Counted from the stretch's first letter, positions 35,145-45,546 are shown. The stretch: 45,546 nt of DNA from Campylobacterota bacterium (GCA_003252535.1 QKDN01000075.1:1-45546), one strand, 5' to 3'. Made by a program: numbers and translations. The notes: generated from the letters alone by a model not told the origin.

Positions 35145-35909
35145 ATGGATATTTTTTCTGCAATTATTATCGGTATTATCGAAGGTTTTACCGAATTTCT
35201 ACCTATATCTTCTACCGGGCATATGATCGTTGCAAGCAGGTTTCTCGGCGTTGAAGAGAGCGAACTCAACAAAGCCTATGAAGTGATCATACAGTTTGCC
35301 GCCATTATCGCGGTCATGCTGGCATACCGCAGCAAACTGAGTCTCAAGAAGATCGAACTCTGGAAGAAAGTGATGGTAGCATTTTTTCCGCTGCTTGTCG
35401 TTGGTTTTATCTTCAAAGACCAGATCAAAATGCTCTTCAGTGTCGAGGTTGTAGCAACGATGTTCATAGTAGGCGGGGTGCTTTTTCTGATCGTCGAGCG
35501 GTTTTACAAGGAGAGTCATATCAGAGTACATGATATAGAATCGGTCAGCTTCAGGCAGACTCTCTGGATAGGCATTGCACAGGTTTTCTCTCTCGTACCC
35601 GGCACCAGCAGGGCAGGTGCGACGATCATCGGGGGAATGCTTACCGGACTCGATCGCAAAAGCAGTGCGGAGTTTTCGTTCCTGCTTGCCATCCCGGTGA
35701 TGGGAGCAGTGAGCGGATATGACCTGCTCAAACACTACCATGAGTTTGCCAATGCAGACTATACGGGATTTGCCGTCGGATTTGTGGTGGCATTTGTCGT
35801 AGCCTATCTGACGATCAAGCTTTTTATGGCCTTTCTGGAGCGTTTTACTTTTGTGGCATTCGGTATCTACCGTATAATTTTCGGCCTGCTGCTGCTCTGG
35901 CTTTATTAG
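35145..35909 (+). CDS. uppP: Undecaprenyl-diphosphate phosphatase
   Basis: UppP (BacA) recycles the lipid carrier undecaprenyl pyrophosphate for cell-wall and polysaccharide synthesis. The 254-residue membrane protein has both hallmark motifs: [15 protein letters not shown] near 12-26 and [13 protein letters not shown] near 157-169. The start at 35145 is chosen because GAGGGA precedes it and [10 protein letters not shown] matches the family; an ATG at 35118 is in frame but lacks a ribosome site. A strong hairpin follows the gene. Confidence 0.95.
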   Translation: MDIFSAIIIGIIEGFTEFLPISSTGHMIVASRFLGVEESELNKAYEVIIQFAAIIAVMLAYRSKLSLKKIELWKKVMVAFFPLLVVGFIFKDQIKMLFSVEVVATMFIVGGVLFLIVERFYKESHIRVHDIESVSFRQTLWIGIAQVFSLVPGTSRAGATIIGGMLTGLDRKSSAEFSFLLAIPVMGAVSGYDLLKHYHEFANADYTGFAVGFVVAFVVAYLTIKLFMAFLERFTFVAFGIYRIIFGLLLLWLY

Positions 35910-35927
35910 CCATAGATATGGATTTAG

Positions 35928-35949
35928 AGAGTTTCCCACGGGAGACTCT
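35928..35949 (+). terminator. Hairpin after uppP
   Basis: AGAGTTTCCC and GGGAGACTCT can pair over 10 bp (one G-T pair) around a two-base loop, less tightly with a larger loop. It lies 19 bp past the uppP stop. No T run follows. Confidence 0.6.
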
Positions 35950-36009
35950 GATAAGTTCAAAATCGATTTTTGGACATACGCGAACAAGGATTCGCATGAA
36001 AGGTTAAGA

Positions 36010-37395
36010 ATGACATTTAATGAGTTTGACTTTCACCCCGCATTAAGAAAAGGGGTGAAGATAGCAGGTTTCAAAGAGCCCAGTCCGATCCAGGTACAGG
36101 CAATCCCGATCATCGAAAACGGCAGCGATATGATCGGCCAGGCACATACGGGGACTGGCAAAACAGCAGCATTCGGTCTCCCTATCCTCGACAAGATCGC
36201 CAAAGGGGAGATAGAGAGAGCGCTTGTGATCACTCCGACCAGGGAGCTTGCCACCCAGGTGAGCGACGAGCTCTATCATCTTGGCAGATTTGCCGGTATC
36301 AAAACGCTTACGGTCTATGGCGGCGTGGGATACGGCAGACAGATCGCACTGATCCATAAAGGCGTGCAGATAGTCGTAGCGACACCGGGCAGGCTCAAGG
36401 ACCTTTACCGTAAAGGGAAGATCGATACGTTCAACCCAGAGATAGTAGTCCTTGACGAAGCCGACGAGATGCTTGATATGGGATTTCTCGAAGAGATCAA
36501 GGATATATTCGAATATATCCCCCAGAACAGACAGACGCTGCTCTTCTCTGCTACCATGCCCGAACCCATCAAAGAGCTTGCGGACAATATCCTCTACAAC
36601 CCCGAATATATTTCAGTCGTGAGTGCCGATGAGGCAACCACCAACAATGTCATCGAGCAGAGATACTATGTGATCAACGAACACGAAAGGGATGAGGCGA
36701 TCGTCCGTCTTCTCGAGACCGAGGATACACAGAAATGTATCGTATTCTGCCGTATGAAGCGCGAGGTAGACAGACTGAGTGAACACCTCATGGCACTGGG
36801 TTTCAATGCCAGGGGACTCCACGGTGACCTTGAACAAACGGAACGCGATGAGATCATCAGAGGCTACAGGAAGGGTGAGATCAAGATCATGATTGCTACG
36901 GATGTAGCCTCAAGGGGGCTTGACGTCAAGAACGTATCGCATGTATTCAACTACCATATCCCTTTTGATCCCCAAAGCTACGTCCACAGGATAGGGAGAA
37001 CGGGAAGAGCAGGTAAAAGCGGTCAGGCGATCACACTGGTATCTACCGAAGAGTTCAGAGAGCTTCAGCGTATCCAGAAAGAGGTCGGGGCAAATATGAA
37101 ACTGGCCACAATTAGCGGAAGCAGCGATATAGACAACTCTTTCATAGATCATCTCAGTGACAAAATCAGGGACTATGAGACACATCCGGAAGTTGAGAAA
37201 ATATTGGAACGGCTTGGAGAGATGGATCACCTGACACTGCTCAGAAAAACCCTCTCCATGATTATCGATGCAGAGCCGGAAACGATATCTGACGGGATAG
37301 GATTCAGACAGGATATGGTCGATGAGATGATACACGCATTCGAGAATGAAAACAAAGTTTCGAAGAGTAGCAATCGCAAAAGAAAGCGTCGATAA
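36010..37395 (+). CDS. DEAD-box RNA helicase
   Basis: A 461-residue cytosolic RNA helicase. Motifs in order: the Q motif (about 8-32, PSPIQ), AHTGTGKT (45-52), PTREL (76-80), TPGR (125-128), DEAD (149-152), SAT (180-182), and in the second RecA domain the RGLDV and HRIGRTGRAG segments near 325. A basic tail (RKRKRR) may bind RNA. It fits the RhlE/CsdA-like helicases used in ribosome assembly, RNA decay or cold adaptation; Helicobacter has one such enzyme, RhpA. Which it serves cannot be told. It has its own leader after the uppP hairpin. Confidence 0.94.
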   Translation: MTFNEFDFHPALRKGVKIAGFKEPSPIQVQAIPIIENGSDMIGQAHTGTGKTAAFGLPILDKIAKGEIERALVITPTRELATQVSDELYHLGRFAGIKTLTVYGGVGYGRQIALIHKGVQIVVATPGRLKDLYRKGKIDTFNPEIVVLDEADEMLDMGFLEEIKDIFEYIPQNRQTLLFSATMPEPIKELADNILYNPEYISVVSADEATTNNVIEQRYYVINEHERDEAIVRLLETEDTQKCIVFCRMKREVDRLSEHLMALGFNARGLHGDLEQTERDEIIRGYRKGEIKIMIATDVASRGLDVKNVSHVFNYHIPFDPQSYVHRIGRTGRAGKSGQAITLVSTEEFRELQRIQKEVGANMKLATISGSSDIDNSFIDHLSDKIRDYETHPEVEKILERLGEMDHLTLLRKTLSMIIDAEPETISDGIGFRQDMVDEMIHAFENENKVSKSSNRKRKRR

Positions 37396-37506
37396 AACGG
37401 AATGAAACAACTCTTATAACTATTATTGCTTTTTCGATGTTCTTCAAGTGATAGCAAGGAAAGTTGTTTTAAAATTAAATTACAAAACTATTACAAGGTA
37501 GCCTGA

Positions 37507-37767
37507 ATGCAAGAAATTCACATCGTAGGTGAAAGTATCAAGTTTATGATCCTGGGGATGATAGTTGTTTATATCTTCCTCGTCGTGCTGATACAGTTGA
37601 TGAAACTGCAAGCAAAGATCATAGCGAAATATTTTCCTGAAAAAGTTATTGTCTCCCCTCCAAAACAGCAGCCCGCTGTACAAAGTGATGATGATGCGGC
37701 CAGAACAGCTGCTATTATCGCTGCGATCGCTGACTACAAAAAATCCAATCATAACAAGAAGGTATAA
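37507..37767 (+). CDS. oadG: Oxaloacetate decarboxylase gamma subunit
   Basis: An 86-residue membrane protein with one helix (about 12-34) and a charged, Ala-rich tail; this is the size and layout of OadG. OadG anchors OadA to OadB and helps assemble the Na+-pumping decarboxylase. It directly precedes oadA by two bases, the standard order. AAGGT precedes the ATG. Confidence 0.82.
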   Translation: MQEIHIVGESIKFMILGMIVVYIFLVVLIQLMKLQAKIIAKYFPEKVIVSPPKQQPAVQSDDDAARTAAIIAAIADYKKSNHNKKV

Positions 37768-37769
37768 AT

Positions 37770-39590
37770 ATGGCAAAAAAGTATATTGATGTAATGGATA
37801 CTACCTTCAGAGACGGTTTCCAATCCGTTTTTGGCGGTCGTGTTCTTATGAATGATTTTTTTCCTGCGGTCTATGCAGCGAAAGAAGCGGGGATAAAACA
37901 CTTTGAATTCGGCGGCGGTGCAAGATTCCAGAGCCTCTATTTCTATCTTCAGGAAGATGCGTTCAAAATGATGGACAAGTTCAGGGAGATCGTCGGACCT
38001 GAAGCCAACCTTCAGATCCTCTCGCGCGGTATCAATACTGTGATGCTCGATACAGGAAGCAGAGAGATGATTGACCTGTTTGCAAAACTGTTCGCAAAAC
38101 ACGGCACAACAACTGTACGTAACTTTGATGCTCTCAACGATGTCAACAACCTCATGTACTCTTCACAATGTATCAAAAAGCATGGTATGAAGCATGAAGT
38201 CGTTGTCACAATGATGGATCTTCCTCCAGGATGTGAAGGTGCACACGATATGCCATTCTATGAGAAGACACTCAGAAATATTCTCGACAGCGGTATCGAA
38301 TTCGACAGCGTTTGTTTCAAAGATGCCAGCGGTACGTCAAACCCGCACAAAGTATTCGAAACGATCCAGATGGCAAGAAAGCTTCTCGGTGATGATGTAC
38401 ATCTCAGACTACACACACATGAAACGGCAGGCGTGAGCGTGGCATGCTACATCGCTGCACTTGAAGCTGGTGCAGATGGTATCGATATGGCAGCAGCTCC
38501 TGTGAGCGGCGGTACAAGCCAACCGGACATCCTTACAATGCTTCATGCTACAAAAGGGACAAACTACAACCTTGGAGATCTTGAACTGCCCAAGATCCTC
38601 AAATATGAAGAAGAGCTTGCCAGATGCCTCAAAGATTATATGATCCCGCCTGAGGCTACACAGGTATCACCGATCATTCCGTTCTCACCGATGCCTGGCG
38701 GTGCGCTGACTGCCAATACACAGATGATGAGAGACAACGGCAACCTTGACAGATACGATGAAGTTATCCTCGCTATGAAAGAGGTTGTGGAAAGAGGCGG
38801 TTACGGCACATCGGTAACACCTGTAAGCCAGTTCTACTGGCAACAGGCTTATGCCAACGTAATGTTCGGCCCTTGGAAACAGGTCGCACCGGGATACGGA
38901 AGAATGGTACTCGGCTATTTCGGCAAAACTCCTGTCGAGCCTGATCCTAAACTCGTAAAACTTGCCAGCGAAAAACTCGAACTCGAACCAACTACAGAAA
39001 ATCCACTTGATATCGCTGACAGAGATTCTGGCAAATCTATCGCACACTGGACGAAAGTACTCGAAGATGAGGGACTTGAAGTGAACGATGAAAATATTTT
39101 CATCGCTGCTTCGTGCGACAAGAAAGGTATTGCATTCCTCAAGGGCGAGAGCCCATTGATGGTGAGAAAAAAAGGTCTAGAACCAGAAGAAACAACAAAT
39201 AACAACGGAGAGGTCAACATGGCAGGAAATTATACAGTAGTAGTAGATGGCAAGAAGTACAGCGTACAGGTAGCTGAAGGAAATGCAGACATTCAGATCA
39301 CTGAAGCTCCGGCAGCAGCTGCTGCACCGGTACAGGCAGCAACACCTGTAGCTACAGCTACACCGACAGGTGCAGGAAATGTAGAGATCAATTCACAGAC
39401 ACCGGGTAACGTATGGAAGATCCTTCTCAATCCAGGCGACAGTGTCAAAGAAGGTGACAAGATCATGATCCTTGAAGCGATGAAGATGGAGATCGATATC
39501 GCTGCTCCTCAGGACGGTGTGATCAAATCGATCAATGTAAGCGTAAATGACGCAGTGAGCGACGGACAGCTTCTGGCTACAATGGAGTAG
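37770..39590 (+). CDS. oadA: Oxaloacetate decarboxylase alpha subunit / pyruvate carboxylase B
   Basis: A 606-residue biotin-dependent carboxyltransferase. The TIM-barrel carboxyltransferase domain occupies about 1-300, opening with [11 protein letters not shown]; the conserved barrel domain follows to about 460. An Ala/Pro/Thr-rich hinge (about 505-535) leads to a biotinyl domain with the biotin lysine Lys572 in EAMKMEI. In many Campylobacterota the same subunit serves as PycB of pyruvate carboxylase; with oadG and oadB here, the Na+-pumping decarboxylase is the better reading. An in-frame GGAGAGG-5-ATG inside the gene (39207-39221) could make a free biotin carrier. Confidence 0.93.
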   Translation: MAKKYIDVMDTTFRDGFQSVFGGRVLMNDFFPAVYAAKEAGIKHFEFGGGARFQSLYFYLQEDAFKMMDKFREIVGPEANLQILSRGINTVMLDTGSREMIDLFAKLFAKHGTTTVRNFDALNDVNNLMYSSQCIKKHGMKHEVVVTMMDLPPGCEGAHDMPFYEKTLRNILDSGIEFDSVCFKDASGTSNPHKVFETIQMARKLLGDDVHLRLHTHETAGVSVACYIAALEAGADGIDMAAAPVSGGTSQPDILTMLHATKGTNYNLGDLELPKILKYEEELARCLKDYMIPPEATQVSPIIPFSPMPGGALTANTQMMRDNGNLDRYDEVILAMKEVVERGGYGTSVTPVSQFYWQQAYANVMFGPWKQVAPGYGRMVLGYFGKTPVEPDPKLVKLASEKLELEPTTENPLDIADRDSGKSIAHWTKVLEDEGLEVNDENIFIAASCDKKGIAFLKGESPLMVRKKGLEPEETTNNNGEVNMAGNYTVVVDGKKYSVQVAEGNADIQITEAPAAAAAPVQAATPVATATPTGAGNVEINSQTPGNVWKILLNPGDSVKEGDKIMILEAMKMEIDIAAPQDGVIKSINVSVNDAVSDGQLLATME

Positions 39591-39592
39591 TG

Positions 39593-40927
39593 ATGAGAGT
39601 AAAAAAACTACTATTGACTCTTCTGCTGGCCTTTGCAGCACTTGGCAGCGTTGCACTGGCAGAAGAGCATAAAGCGACTCCGGCTCACGAAACGGCTGCA
39701 AGCGAAGAAGCAGCATACGAATCTAAGAGTCTATGGAAGATGATGACCAGTTTTTATGATACTACAGGTCTGAAGGCTATTATCGAGCCTCAGGACGGTG
39801 TCAAGAACGGTCTTGGTCAGGATATGAGCAAATTCTCACAGAGTTGGGGAAGAGTGATCATGTTTGCGATCATCTTCTTCCTCTTCTATCTTGCGATCGC
39901 AAGAGGCTTTGAGCCGCTACTGCTCCTTCCGATTGCGTTCGGTGGATTGCTGGCCAATATCCCCATAGCAAATATGACAGGTGAGCACGGAATGCTCGGT
40001 ATTATCTATAATATGGGTATTTCGAATGAATTCTTCCCGCTTCTGATCTTTATGGGTGTCGGTGCGATGACAGATTTCGGTCCGCTCCTTTCACGTCCCA
40101 AAACCGCTTTGCTCGGTGGTGCAGCTCAGTTTGGTATCTTCGGTTCACTTGTCGGTGCTGCGATGCTCTCACAGTATTCCGGTTTTGTAGACTTCAGCCT
40201 CAAGCAGTGTTCAGCTATCAGTATCATCGGAGGTGCGGATGGTCCGACATCGATCTTCATCGCTTCTGCGCTTGCCCCTGAACTTCTCGGTGCTATTGCC
40301 GTTGCTGCTTATTCGTATATGGCGCTTGTACCGGTTATCCAACCGCCGATCATGAAGGCACTCACGACTGTTGAGGAGAGAAGGATCGTTATGAAAACAG
40401 CAAGAAAAGTGCATAAGCTCGAGAAGCTTGTATTCCCTCTTCTTGTTATCATGATGACTGCGCTGGTGCTCCCGGATGCTGCGCCGCTTATCGGTGCATT
40501 TGCGTTGGGTAACTTTGCCAAAGAATCAGGTGTTGTCGACAGACTTTCAAACGAAATGCAAAACTCTCTTATCAACATCGTAACGATCTTCCTCGGTCTC
40601 GGTGTAGGTTCGAAACTTGCAGCAGAGCAGTTCCTCGTCGCAGAGACAATGGGTATTATGATCATCGGTCTCCTCGCATTTGCAGCAGGTACTGCCGCAG
40701 GTGTTCTGATGGCAAAACTTATGAATAAATTCTCCGATGAACCTATCAACCCACTGATCGGTGCTGCCGGTGTTTCAGCAGTACCAATGGCTGCAAGGGT
40801 TGCGAGCAAGGTTGGTTCGGAAGCAAGACCGGGCAATATCCTGCTCATGCATGCAATGGGTCCAAACGTGGCAGGTGTCATCGGTTCAGCTGTGGCAGCA
40901 GGTGTGTTGCTCTCGATATTTAAATAA
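39593..40927 (+). CDS. oadB: Na+-pumping oxaloacetate decarboxylase beta subunit
   Basis: OadB decarboxylates the carboxybiotin of OadA and pumps Na+ out. The 444-residue protein has about nine to ten hydrophobic helices and the conserved [10 protein letters not shown] motif near 213-222, whose Asp binds Na+. It begins with a signal-like hydrophobic stretch (about 5-23) and a charged spacer ([11 protein letters not shown]...) not present in short OadB proteins. The ATG at 39593 is preceded by GGAG; GTG 39590 is less likely. It ends 11 bp before pckA. Confidence 0.93.
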   Translation: MRVKKLLLTLLLAFAALGSVALAEEHKATPAHETAASEEAAYESKSLWKMMTSFYDTTGLKAIIEPQDGVKNGLGQDMSKFSQSWGRVIMFAIIFFLFYLAIARGFEPLLLLPIAFGGLLANIPIANMTGEHGMLGIIYNMGISNEFFPLLIFMGVGAMTDFGPLLSRPKTALLGGAAQFGIFGSLVGAAMLSQYSGFVDFSLKQCSAISIIGGADGPTSIFIASALAPELLGAIAVAAYSYMALVPVIQPPIMKALTTVEERRIVMKTARKVHKLEKLVFPLLVIMMTALVLPDAAPLIGAFALGNFAKESGVVDRLSNEMQNSLINIVTIFLGLGVGSKLAAEQFLVAETMGIMIIGLLAFAAGTAAGVLMAKLMNKFSDEPINPLIGAAGVSAVPMAARVASKVGSEARPGNILLMHAMGPNVAGVIGSAVAAGVLLSIFK

Positions 40928-40938
40928 AAGAGGAAACT

Positions 40939-42531
40939 ATGACAACAAGATTACCCAAAGGGCTTGATGCACTAGGACTTAAAGATATTGGAAGTGTATA
41001 TCATAATCTCAGCTATGACCAGCTCATAGCTCACGAGATCAACAAAGGTGAAGCAAAGCTTTCAACGAGCGGTGCCACCATGTGTGATACAGGAATATTT
41101 ACAGGTAGAAGTCCTAAAGACAAATATTTTGTTGATCAGGAACCTTCGAACAAAAATATTGCCTGGGGTGATGTAAACAAACCGATAAGCAAAGAGGTCT
41201 ATGAAGAGCTTTTGGAGTTAGTCAAAGATCAACTATCGTATAAAGACATTTATGTTGTAGATGTTTATGCCGGTTCAAGCAAAGCGAGTCGAAGAAAAAT
41301 CAGATTTGTTACAGAAGTAGCATGGCAGGCTCACTTCGTGACCAATATGTTCATCATGCCTTCAAAAGAAGAACTTGAAGACTTCGAGCCTGATTTCATC
41401 GTATATAACGGATGCAAGGTAAAAAACCACAAGTTCGAACACCATGGTCTCAACTCTGAAGTCTTTGTTGTCTTCAATATCGAAGATAATATTTCGATCA
41501 TCGGCGGTACCTGGTATGGCGGTGAAATGAAAAAAGGTATCTTCACAATGATGAACTACTGGCTGCCGCTTGAGAACAATCTCTCTATGCACTGCTCAGC
41601 CAACGTAGGAAAAGAGGGTGATGTATGCCTCTTCTTCGGACTTTCAGGTACTGGTAAAACAACCCTCTCCACCGACCCACACCGTGCATTGATCGGTGAT
41701 GACGAGCATGGATGGGATGAAAACGGTGTCTTCAATTTCGAAGGCGGCTGTTATGCCAAAGTCATCAACCTCGATCCGAAGAGTGAACCGGAGATTTTCG
41801 GCGCGATCAGAAAAGGTGCACTCCTTGAGAACGTTGTCCATGATCAAAACGGTGAGGTAGACTACAGCGACGGTGCGAAAACAGAGAATACAAGAGTATC
41901 CTATCCTATCAATCACATTGAAAATCACAAAAGTGACCTGATGGCCGGACATCCTAAAAACATCATCTTCCTTACCGCAGATGCATTCGGTGTACTTCCT
42001 CCTGTCAGTAAACTGACAAAAGAGCAGGCGATGTATTATTTCCTCAGTGGCTATACTGCGAAAGTTGCAGGTACAGAGCGTGGTGTTACTGAGCCGATTG
42101 CGACATTCTCCGCATGTTTCGGTGAAGCGTTCCTTCCGCTTCACCCGACAAGATACGCCAAACTTCTCGGTGAGAAGATCGACGAGCACGGTGCGAACGT
42201 CTATCTGGTCAACACTGGCTGGACCGGTGGCGAGTACGGCACAGGTAAAAGAATGAGCATTAAAGACACCAGAGCATGTATCGACGGTATTCTCAGCGGT
42301 TCTATCAATAATGCCCAATTCGAGACACTGGAAGTATTCAACCTTTCAGTACCAAAGACACTCGAAGGTGTCAAGGACAACAGTATCCTGTATCCAAAGA
42401 ATACCTGGTCAGATAAAGAAGCGTATGATGTCACACTCAAAAAACTTGCATCTATGTTTGTAGAAAATTTCAGCCGTTATGACGGACAGGGTGACGAATT
42501 CGACTTTACTTCCGCCGGACCGCAACTCTGA
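40939..42531 (+). CDS. pckA: ATP-dependent PEP carboxykinase
   Basis: PckA converts oxaloacetate and ATP to PEP and CO2. The 530-residue protein carries the kinase-1a motif [11 protein letters not shown] near 234-244 and kinase-2 [22 protein letters not shown] just after. This ATP-type signature distinguishes it from the GTP enzymes. With oadGAB it forms a local module joining pyruvate, oxaloacetate and PEP, useful for gluconeogenesis in an autotroph; physiological direction is inferred. GAGGAAA precedes the ATG. Confidence 0.97.
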   Translation: MTTRLPKGLDALGLKDIGSVYHNLSYDQLIAHEINKGEAKLSTSGATMCDTGIFTGRSPKDKYFVDQEPSNKNIAWGDVNKPISKEVYEELLELVKDQLSYKDIYVVDVYAGSSKASRRKIRFVTEVAWQAHFVTNMFIMPSKEELEDFEPDFIVYNGCKVKNHKFEHHGLNSEVFVVFNIEDNISIIGGTWYGGEMKKGIFTMMNYWLPLENNLSMHCSANVGKEGDVCLFFGLSGTGKTTLSTDPHRALIGDDEHGWDENGVFNFEGGCYAKVINLDPKSEPEIFGAIRKGALLENVVHDQNGEVDYSDGAKTENTRVSYPINHIENHKSDLMAGHPKNIIFLTADAFGVLPPVSKLTKEQAMYYFLSGYTAKVAGTERGVTEPIATFSACFGEAFLPLHPTRYAKLLGEKIDEHGANVYLVNTGWTGGEYGTGKRMSIKDTRACIDGILSGSINNAQFETLEVFNLSVPKTLEGVKDNSILYPKNTWSDKEAYDVTLKKLASMFVENFSRYDGQGDEFDFTSAGPQL

Positions 42532-42543
42532 TCCAATTTCGAA

Positions 42544-42558
42544 CCCCTTTATGAGGGG
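42544..42558 (+). terminator. Terminator after pckA
   Basis: CCCCT / AGGGG around a 5-base loop lies 13 bp past the pckA stop, with T-rich sequence (TTATTTTCCTTTTT) beginning about 11 bases later. Closing the oadGAB-pckA transcript is the likely role. Confidence 0.5.
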
Positions 42559-42651
42559 ATCGATCCTACTTATTTTCCTTTTTATTTCTTTCTCACTGTT
42601 CAATATACCAGTATCTTATCAAATGTTTTTTGCTTCTGTTATAAATTAGGT

Positions 42652-42657
42652 TATAAT
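42652..42657 (+). promoter_or_regulatory. -10 box of the VIT-domain gene
   Basis: TATAAT at 42652-42657 is perfect. A poor -35 (TTTGCT, 42629-42634) lies 17 bp upstream. The start site near 42664 leaves a 22-base leader with AAGGA before the ATG at 42686. Confidence 0.5.
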
Positions 42658-42685
42658 AATCCTATCAACTTACAAGGATTTGAAG

Positions 42686-45517
42686 ATGCAAAAGTTTAAA
42701 ACTGTGCTCCCCTTGATGTTTTTTTTGGGTCAAATGCTCCTTGCTCTTGACGCTCCAGGTGTAAAACTGCATGATCCAAAACTCAAACCTCTCAAACTCT
42801 CTACGATGAAGATAGATGCCACCATATTATCTGATATCGCTACTTCAACATATGAATTGATCTTTTACAATCCAAATGACCGTATTATTGAGGGTGAACT
42901 GGTATTCTCACTGCTTGATGGTCAAAGCGTGGTTGATTATGCTCTGGAGATAGACGGAAAATATCGTTCTGCTTCTGTAGTCCCAAAAGCAAAAGCCAAG
43001 GAAGCTTATGAAGATATGGTACGTCAAAATATCGACCCTGGTATGATAGAAAAGAGCATTGGCAACAACTTCAAAACCAGGCTCTATCCCATCCCTGCCA
43101 AAGGGTATAAAAAGATCAAAATAACGATCCGGGAAACCTTATCGGCTGACAAAGGGATTGTACGTTATCATGTACCTTTTTTATGCAAGGAAAGCCTCGA
43201 CAACTTTGTACTCAATATCGATGTACTCTCTATGAAAAAGAGCAAGATCAAGGTCGATGGTATAGAGTTCGACGAAAGCCGTGAGGGGAACAGATATACT
43301 CTCAAGAAAAGTAATTTTGTACTCATGAAACCGATTACTATGGAGTTTGACAGATCGGGTTATGAGGAGAAGTTTGTACAACAAAAAGGTGGTAAATATT
43401 TCTTCTACGCAACAATGAATTATCAGCCAGAGGTTACTGCCAGGAGACTGCCACGCAGAACAGCCATCCTGTACGACACTTCACTCTCGAACAGGGAGAG
43501 AGACAGTGTGAAAGAGTTTGAGTTTCTCAGGAAATATATCTCACAGAGTGGCAGCAAAGAGAACGAGGTGATATTCTTTGACAATGCTATCGGCAAAAAG
43601 ATACGATTTACCACTGTTGAAGAATTAGAAAAGCTGCTTCAGGATGTCCATTACAATGGTACCAATGATTTTGGCAGAATCGATATTTCAAAGATAGACG
43701 CAGATGTCATACTGCTCTTTTCCAATGGAATGAAGACGATTCATCAAGGGGATCCGATAGAGATCGACAAACCACTGATAGCGGTCAACGCATCCCTCAG
43801 AAGTGATAGTGGAGTCCTCAGAAAATATGCCGGTATATCAGGAGGTGCCTATATCGATCTGATACAGAAAAACACCGACGAAGCGATGCAGTTGCTGAAC
43901 GAAAGTATACCGATCATCAGCATCACCGCAACCGGTGGGATCAAACCGGAAGAGACAGTGACAGCATATGCAAATGGCAGGATCACCATCTTCGCATCTT
44001 CCAACACACCTAAAGCCTCACTGCAACTCGAGATCAGGGATGGGGAGAAGAGCATCACCAGATCGATCGACTTCAGCGATGCGATGGTGCTCCAGGATCA
44101 TATAGCATCGATCTGGGCATCGCATTATATCGATCAGCTGAGCTATGAATACGACAGCAACAGTGAAAAGATCAATGCACTTGCAAAAGAGTACAAGATC
44201 CTTACCCGTGATATGTCTATGATCGTACTGGATCGTGTAGAGGACTATGTCAAACATGAGATAACCCCGCCGGATGAATTGAGTGAAGAGTACGGGAAAC
44301 TCCTTGCAGAAAAGAAGAACGAGAAGCTTTATGAAAAAGAGCAGGCACTCATAGAGGCTATCGAATTGATAGAAGAGCAGAAACAATGGTATAACAAAAA
44401 GTTTCCAAAAACAAAAAAAATCATAGAGAAAGATGATAATACAAATGAAGCGGATGGAGAAGGCGGTGACATAGCACCTGTCGTCGAAGCACCGATGATG
44501 GATGCAGCGCCATCACCCTCTATGGAAGAGAGAAGCAGGAGCAGAGCGGAAGACAGGGAAGTGGAAACACTCAAAAAGAAAGCTGTCAACAGTGAGAGCA
44601 CCGGAGAGACCAAAGAACTGGGTATAAAACTCAAGGAGTTCGATCCTGACACTCCCTATCTCAAAACACTCAGATCAGTCTCTGCACCGAAGCTGATGGA
44701 GCGCTATTATGCCCTGCAGCAGGAGTATATCGAACAGCCGATGTTCTATGTGGACAGTGCATCCCATCTCTATAAGAACGGTCTGAAGGTCGAAGCGATG
44801 AGGATACTTGAGAATCTGCTTGAACTCGACCTTGACAACAGTGAATTCTTGAGAATATTTGCATTCAAGGCGATGGAATTTGGAGAATACGACAGTGCTG
44901 TCAAAGCGCTCGAACGGGTCAAAAAGCTTCGCCCTTTCGAACCCCAGAGCTTCAGAGACCTGGCGCTTGGCTATTCCAAAGCCGGGGAATATCAAAAAGC
45001 ACTGGATAACCTTTACCATATCGTAATCCATACTTGGGACGGCAGGTTCAACGGTATCAAGATCGTTGTGCTCAATGAGCTCAACAACATCATATCCCGT
45101 CAGAAGGTTGACAGTAACAGTATCGATAAACGTCTCATCGCATCTATGCCCGTAGATCTGAGGGTGGTCATCAACTGGAGCGGCAATGACAGCGATATGG
45201 ATCTCTGGGTCACTGACCCGTATGGTGAGAAGACCTACTACAGCAACAAGCTTTCCCATATAGGCGGCAAGATATCCAACGATATCACAGGTGGCTACGG
45301 ACCAGAGGAATTCATGATACGGGACGCTGTCAAAGGAAGCTATATCATAGAAGTCAACTACTTCGGCAGTTCGGAACAAAAACCGACCATACCCGTGACC
45401 ATCAGGGGAGAGATCTATACCCACTACGGTAAAAAAGAGCAAAAGAGCCGTGAGATAGTCGTAAGGGTCGGCAACCAGAGCAGGGTCGAAAAAATCGGAG
45501 AGTTCATATATGAGTAA
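42686..45517 (+). CDS. Large exported VIT/VWA/TPR/DUF2135 protein
   Basis: A 943-residue exported protein. A signal peptide (about 1-20) is followed by a VIT domain (about 30-150, with Y-D-M motif in KAYEDMVRQN) as in inter-alpha-trypsin-inhibitor-like proteins. A VWA-like domain (about 255-400) keeps the DxSxS of the metal site (Asp264-Ser268, DTSLS), but the later SDG is SNG, so the MIDAS may be partial. A charged helical linker (about 520-640) leads to TPR-like repeats (about 665-780) and a C-terminal DUF2135 domain (about 815-943). It probably binds other envelope proteins. ATG 42686 is preferred over TTG 42680 by AAGGA spacing. It lies alone with its own promoter. Confidence 0.83.
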   Translation: MQKFKTVLPLMFFLGQMLLALDAPGVKLHDPKLKPLKLSTMKIDATILSDIATSTYELIFYNPNDRIIEGELVFSLLDGQSVVDYALEIDGKYRSASVVPKAKAKEAYEDMVRQNIDPGMIEKSIGNNFKTRLYPIPAKGYKKIKITIRETLSADKGIVRYHVPFLCKESLDNFVLNIDVLSMKKSKIKVDGIEFDESREGNRYTLKKSNFVLMKPITMEFDRSGYEEKFVQQKGGKYFFYATMNYQPEVTARRLPRRTAILYDTSLSNRERDSVKEFEFLRKYISQSGSKENEVIFFDNAIGKKIRFTTVEELEKLLQDVHYNGTNDFGRIDISKIDADVILLFSNGMKTIHQGDPIEIDKPLIAVNASLRSDSGVLRKYAGISGGAYIDLIQKNTDEAMQLLNESIPIISITATGGIKPEETVTAYANGRITIFASSNTPKASLQLEIRDGEKSITRSIDFSDAMVLQDHIASIWASHYIDQLSYEYDSNSEKINALAKEYKILTRDMSMIVLDRVEDYVKHEITPPDELSEEYGKLLAEKKNEKLYEKEQALIEAIELIEEQKQWYNKKFPKTKKIIEKDDNTNEADGEGGDIAPVVEAPMMDAAPSPSMEERSRSRAEDREVETLKKKAVNSESTGETKELGIKLKEFDPDTPYLKTLRSVSAPKLMERYYALQQEYIEQPMFYVDSASHLYKNGLKVEAMRILENLLELDLDNSEFLRIFAFKAMEFGEYDSAVKALERVKKLRPFEPQSFRDLALGYSKAGEYQKALDNLYHIVIHTWDGRFNGIKIVVLNELNNIISRQKVDSNSIDKRLIASMPVDLRVVINWSGNDSDMDLWVTDPYGEKTYYSNKLSHIGGKISNDITGGYGPEEFMIRDAVKGSYIIEVNYFGSSEQKPTIPVTIRGEIYTHYGKKEQKSREIVVRVGNQSRVEKIGEFIYE

Positions 45518-45546
45518 TCATTGTGTAGGATTGTTACATAGTATAT

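Overview
The window looks like a chromosomal segment of a free-living Campylobacterota (epsilonproteobacterial) bacterium, most likely of the Sulfurovum/Sulfurimonas type. This is inferred from gene content and order: a membrane-anchored MurF beside an alpha/beta hydrolase, tgt divergent from a COG3400 RCK-like protein, purC-purS-purQ behind a CtpA protease, and oadGAB followed by ATP-dependent pckA. Promoters fit this lineage, with good -10 boxes and mostly weak -35 boxes in AT-rich gaps. I see no transposase, integrase, phage structural gene, CRISPR array, rRNA or tRNA. Forty-five protein genes cover nearly everything.

Layout. 1-3.2 kb: a small Hpt-like protein, convergent with clpB. 3.4-8.8 kb: a tightly packed run of ctpA, purC, purS, purQ, a BatD-like/SH3 membrane protein, plsC, the fluoride channel fluC and a small HTH protein. 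8.8-14.7 kb: a small lipoprotein, a YhiN-type flavoprotein, a Kelch lipoprotein, a YafK-like L,D-transpeptidase homologue, a DUF945 exported protein, DUF4177 and a two-TM protein. 14.7-18.1 kb: hydrolase, murF, pgsA and a Cys/His membrane-associated protein. 18.1-19.1 kb: a structured convergent gap and a single-PAS protein.

19.1-24.4 kb (minus strand) is the least explained part. It holds a COG3400 RCK-like protein, AMMECR1 (AmrA) and MEMO (AmrB), followed by two zinc-ribbon DUF4178 proteins, a 61-residue membrane peptide with a Ser/Gly tail, and a half-size DUF350 membrane protein. The last four are coupled by 4-nt overlaps or short gaps and seem to have their own promoter. They are the best candidate here for an incompletely described system.

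24.4-36 kb is envelope-centred: tgt, a TM/acidic/helix-hairpin-helix protein, a phospholipid-transport operon (STAS-MlaE fusion, MlaF, MlaD, LbcC/PqiC-like lipoprotein), a Wzc-like BY-kinase, an M15 peptidase with peptidoglycan-binding repeats, an exporter-type ABC transporter and uppP. 36-42.5 kb: a DEAD-box helicase, then oadG, oadA, oadB and pckA, which link pyruvate, oxaloacetate and PEP and probably couple this to Na+. 42.7-45.5 kb: a large exported VIT/VWA/TPR/DUF2135 protein.

All calls come from reading the sequence and from memory of protein families. No database search was run. Residue positions are counted or estimated by hand.
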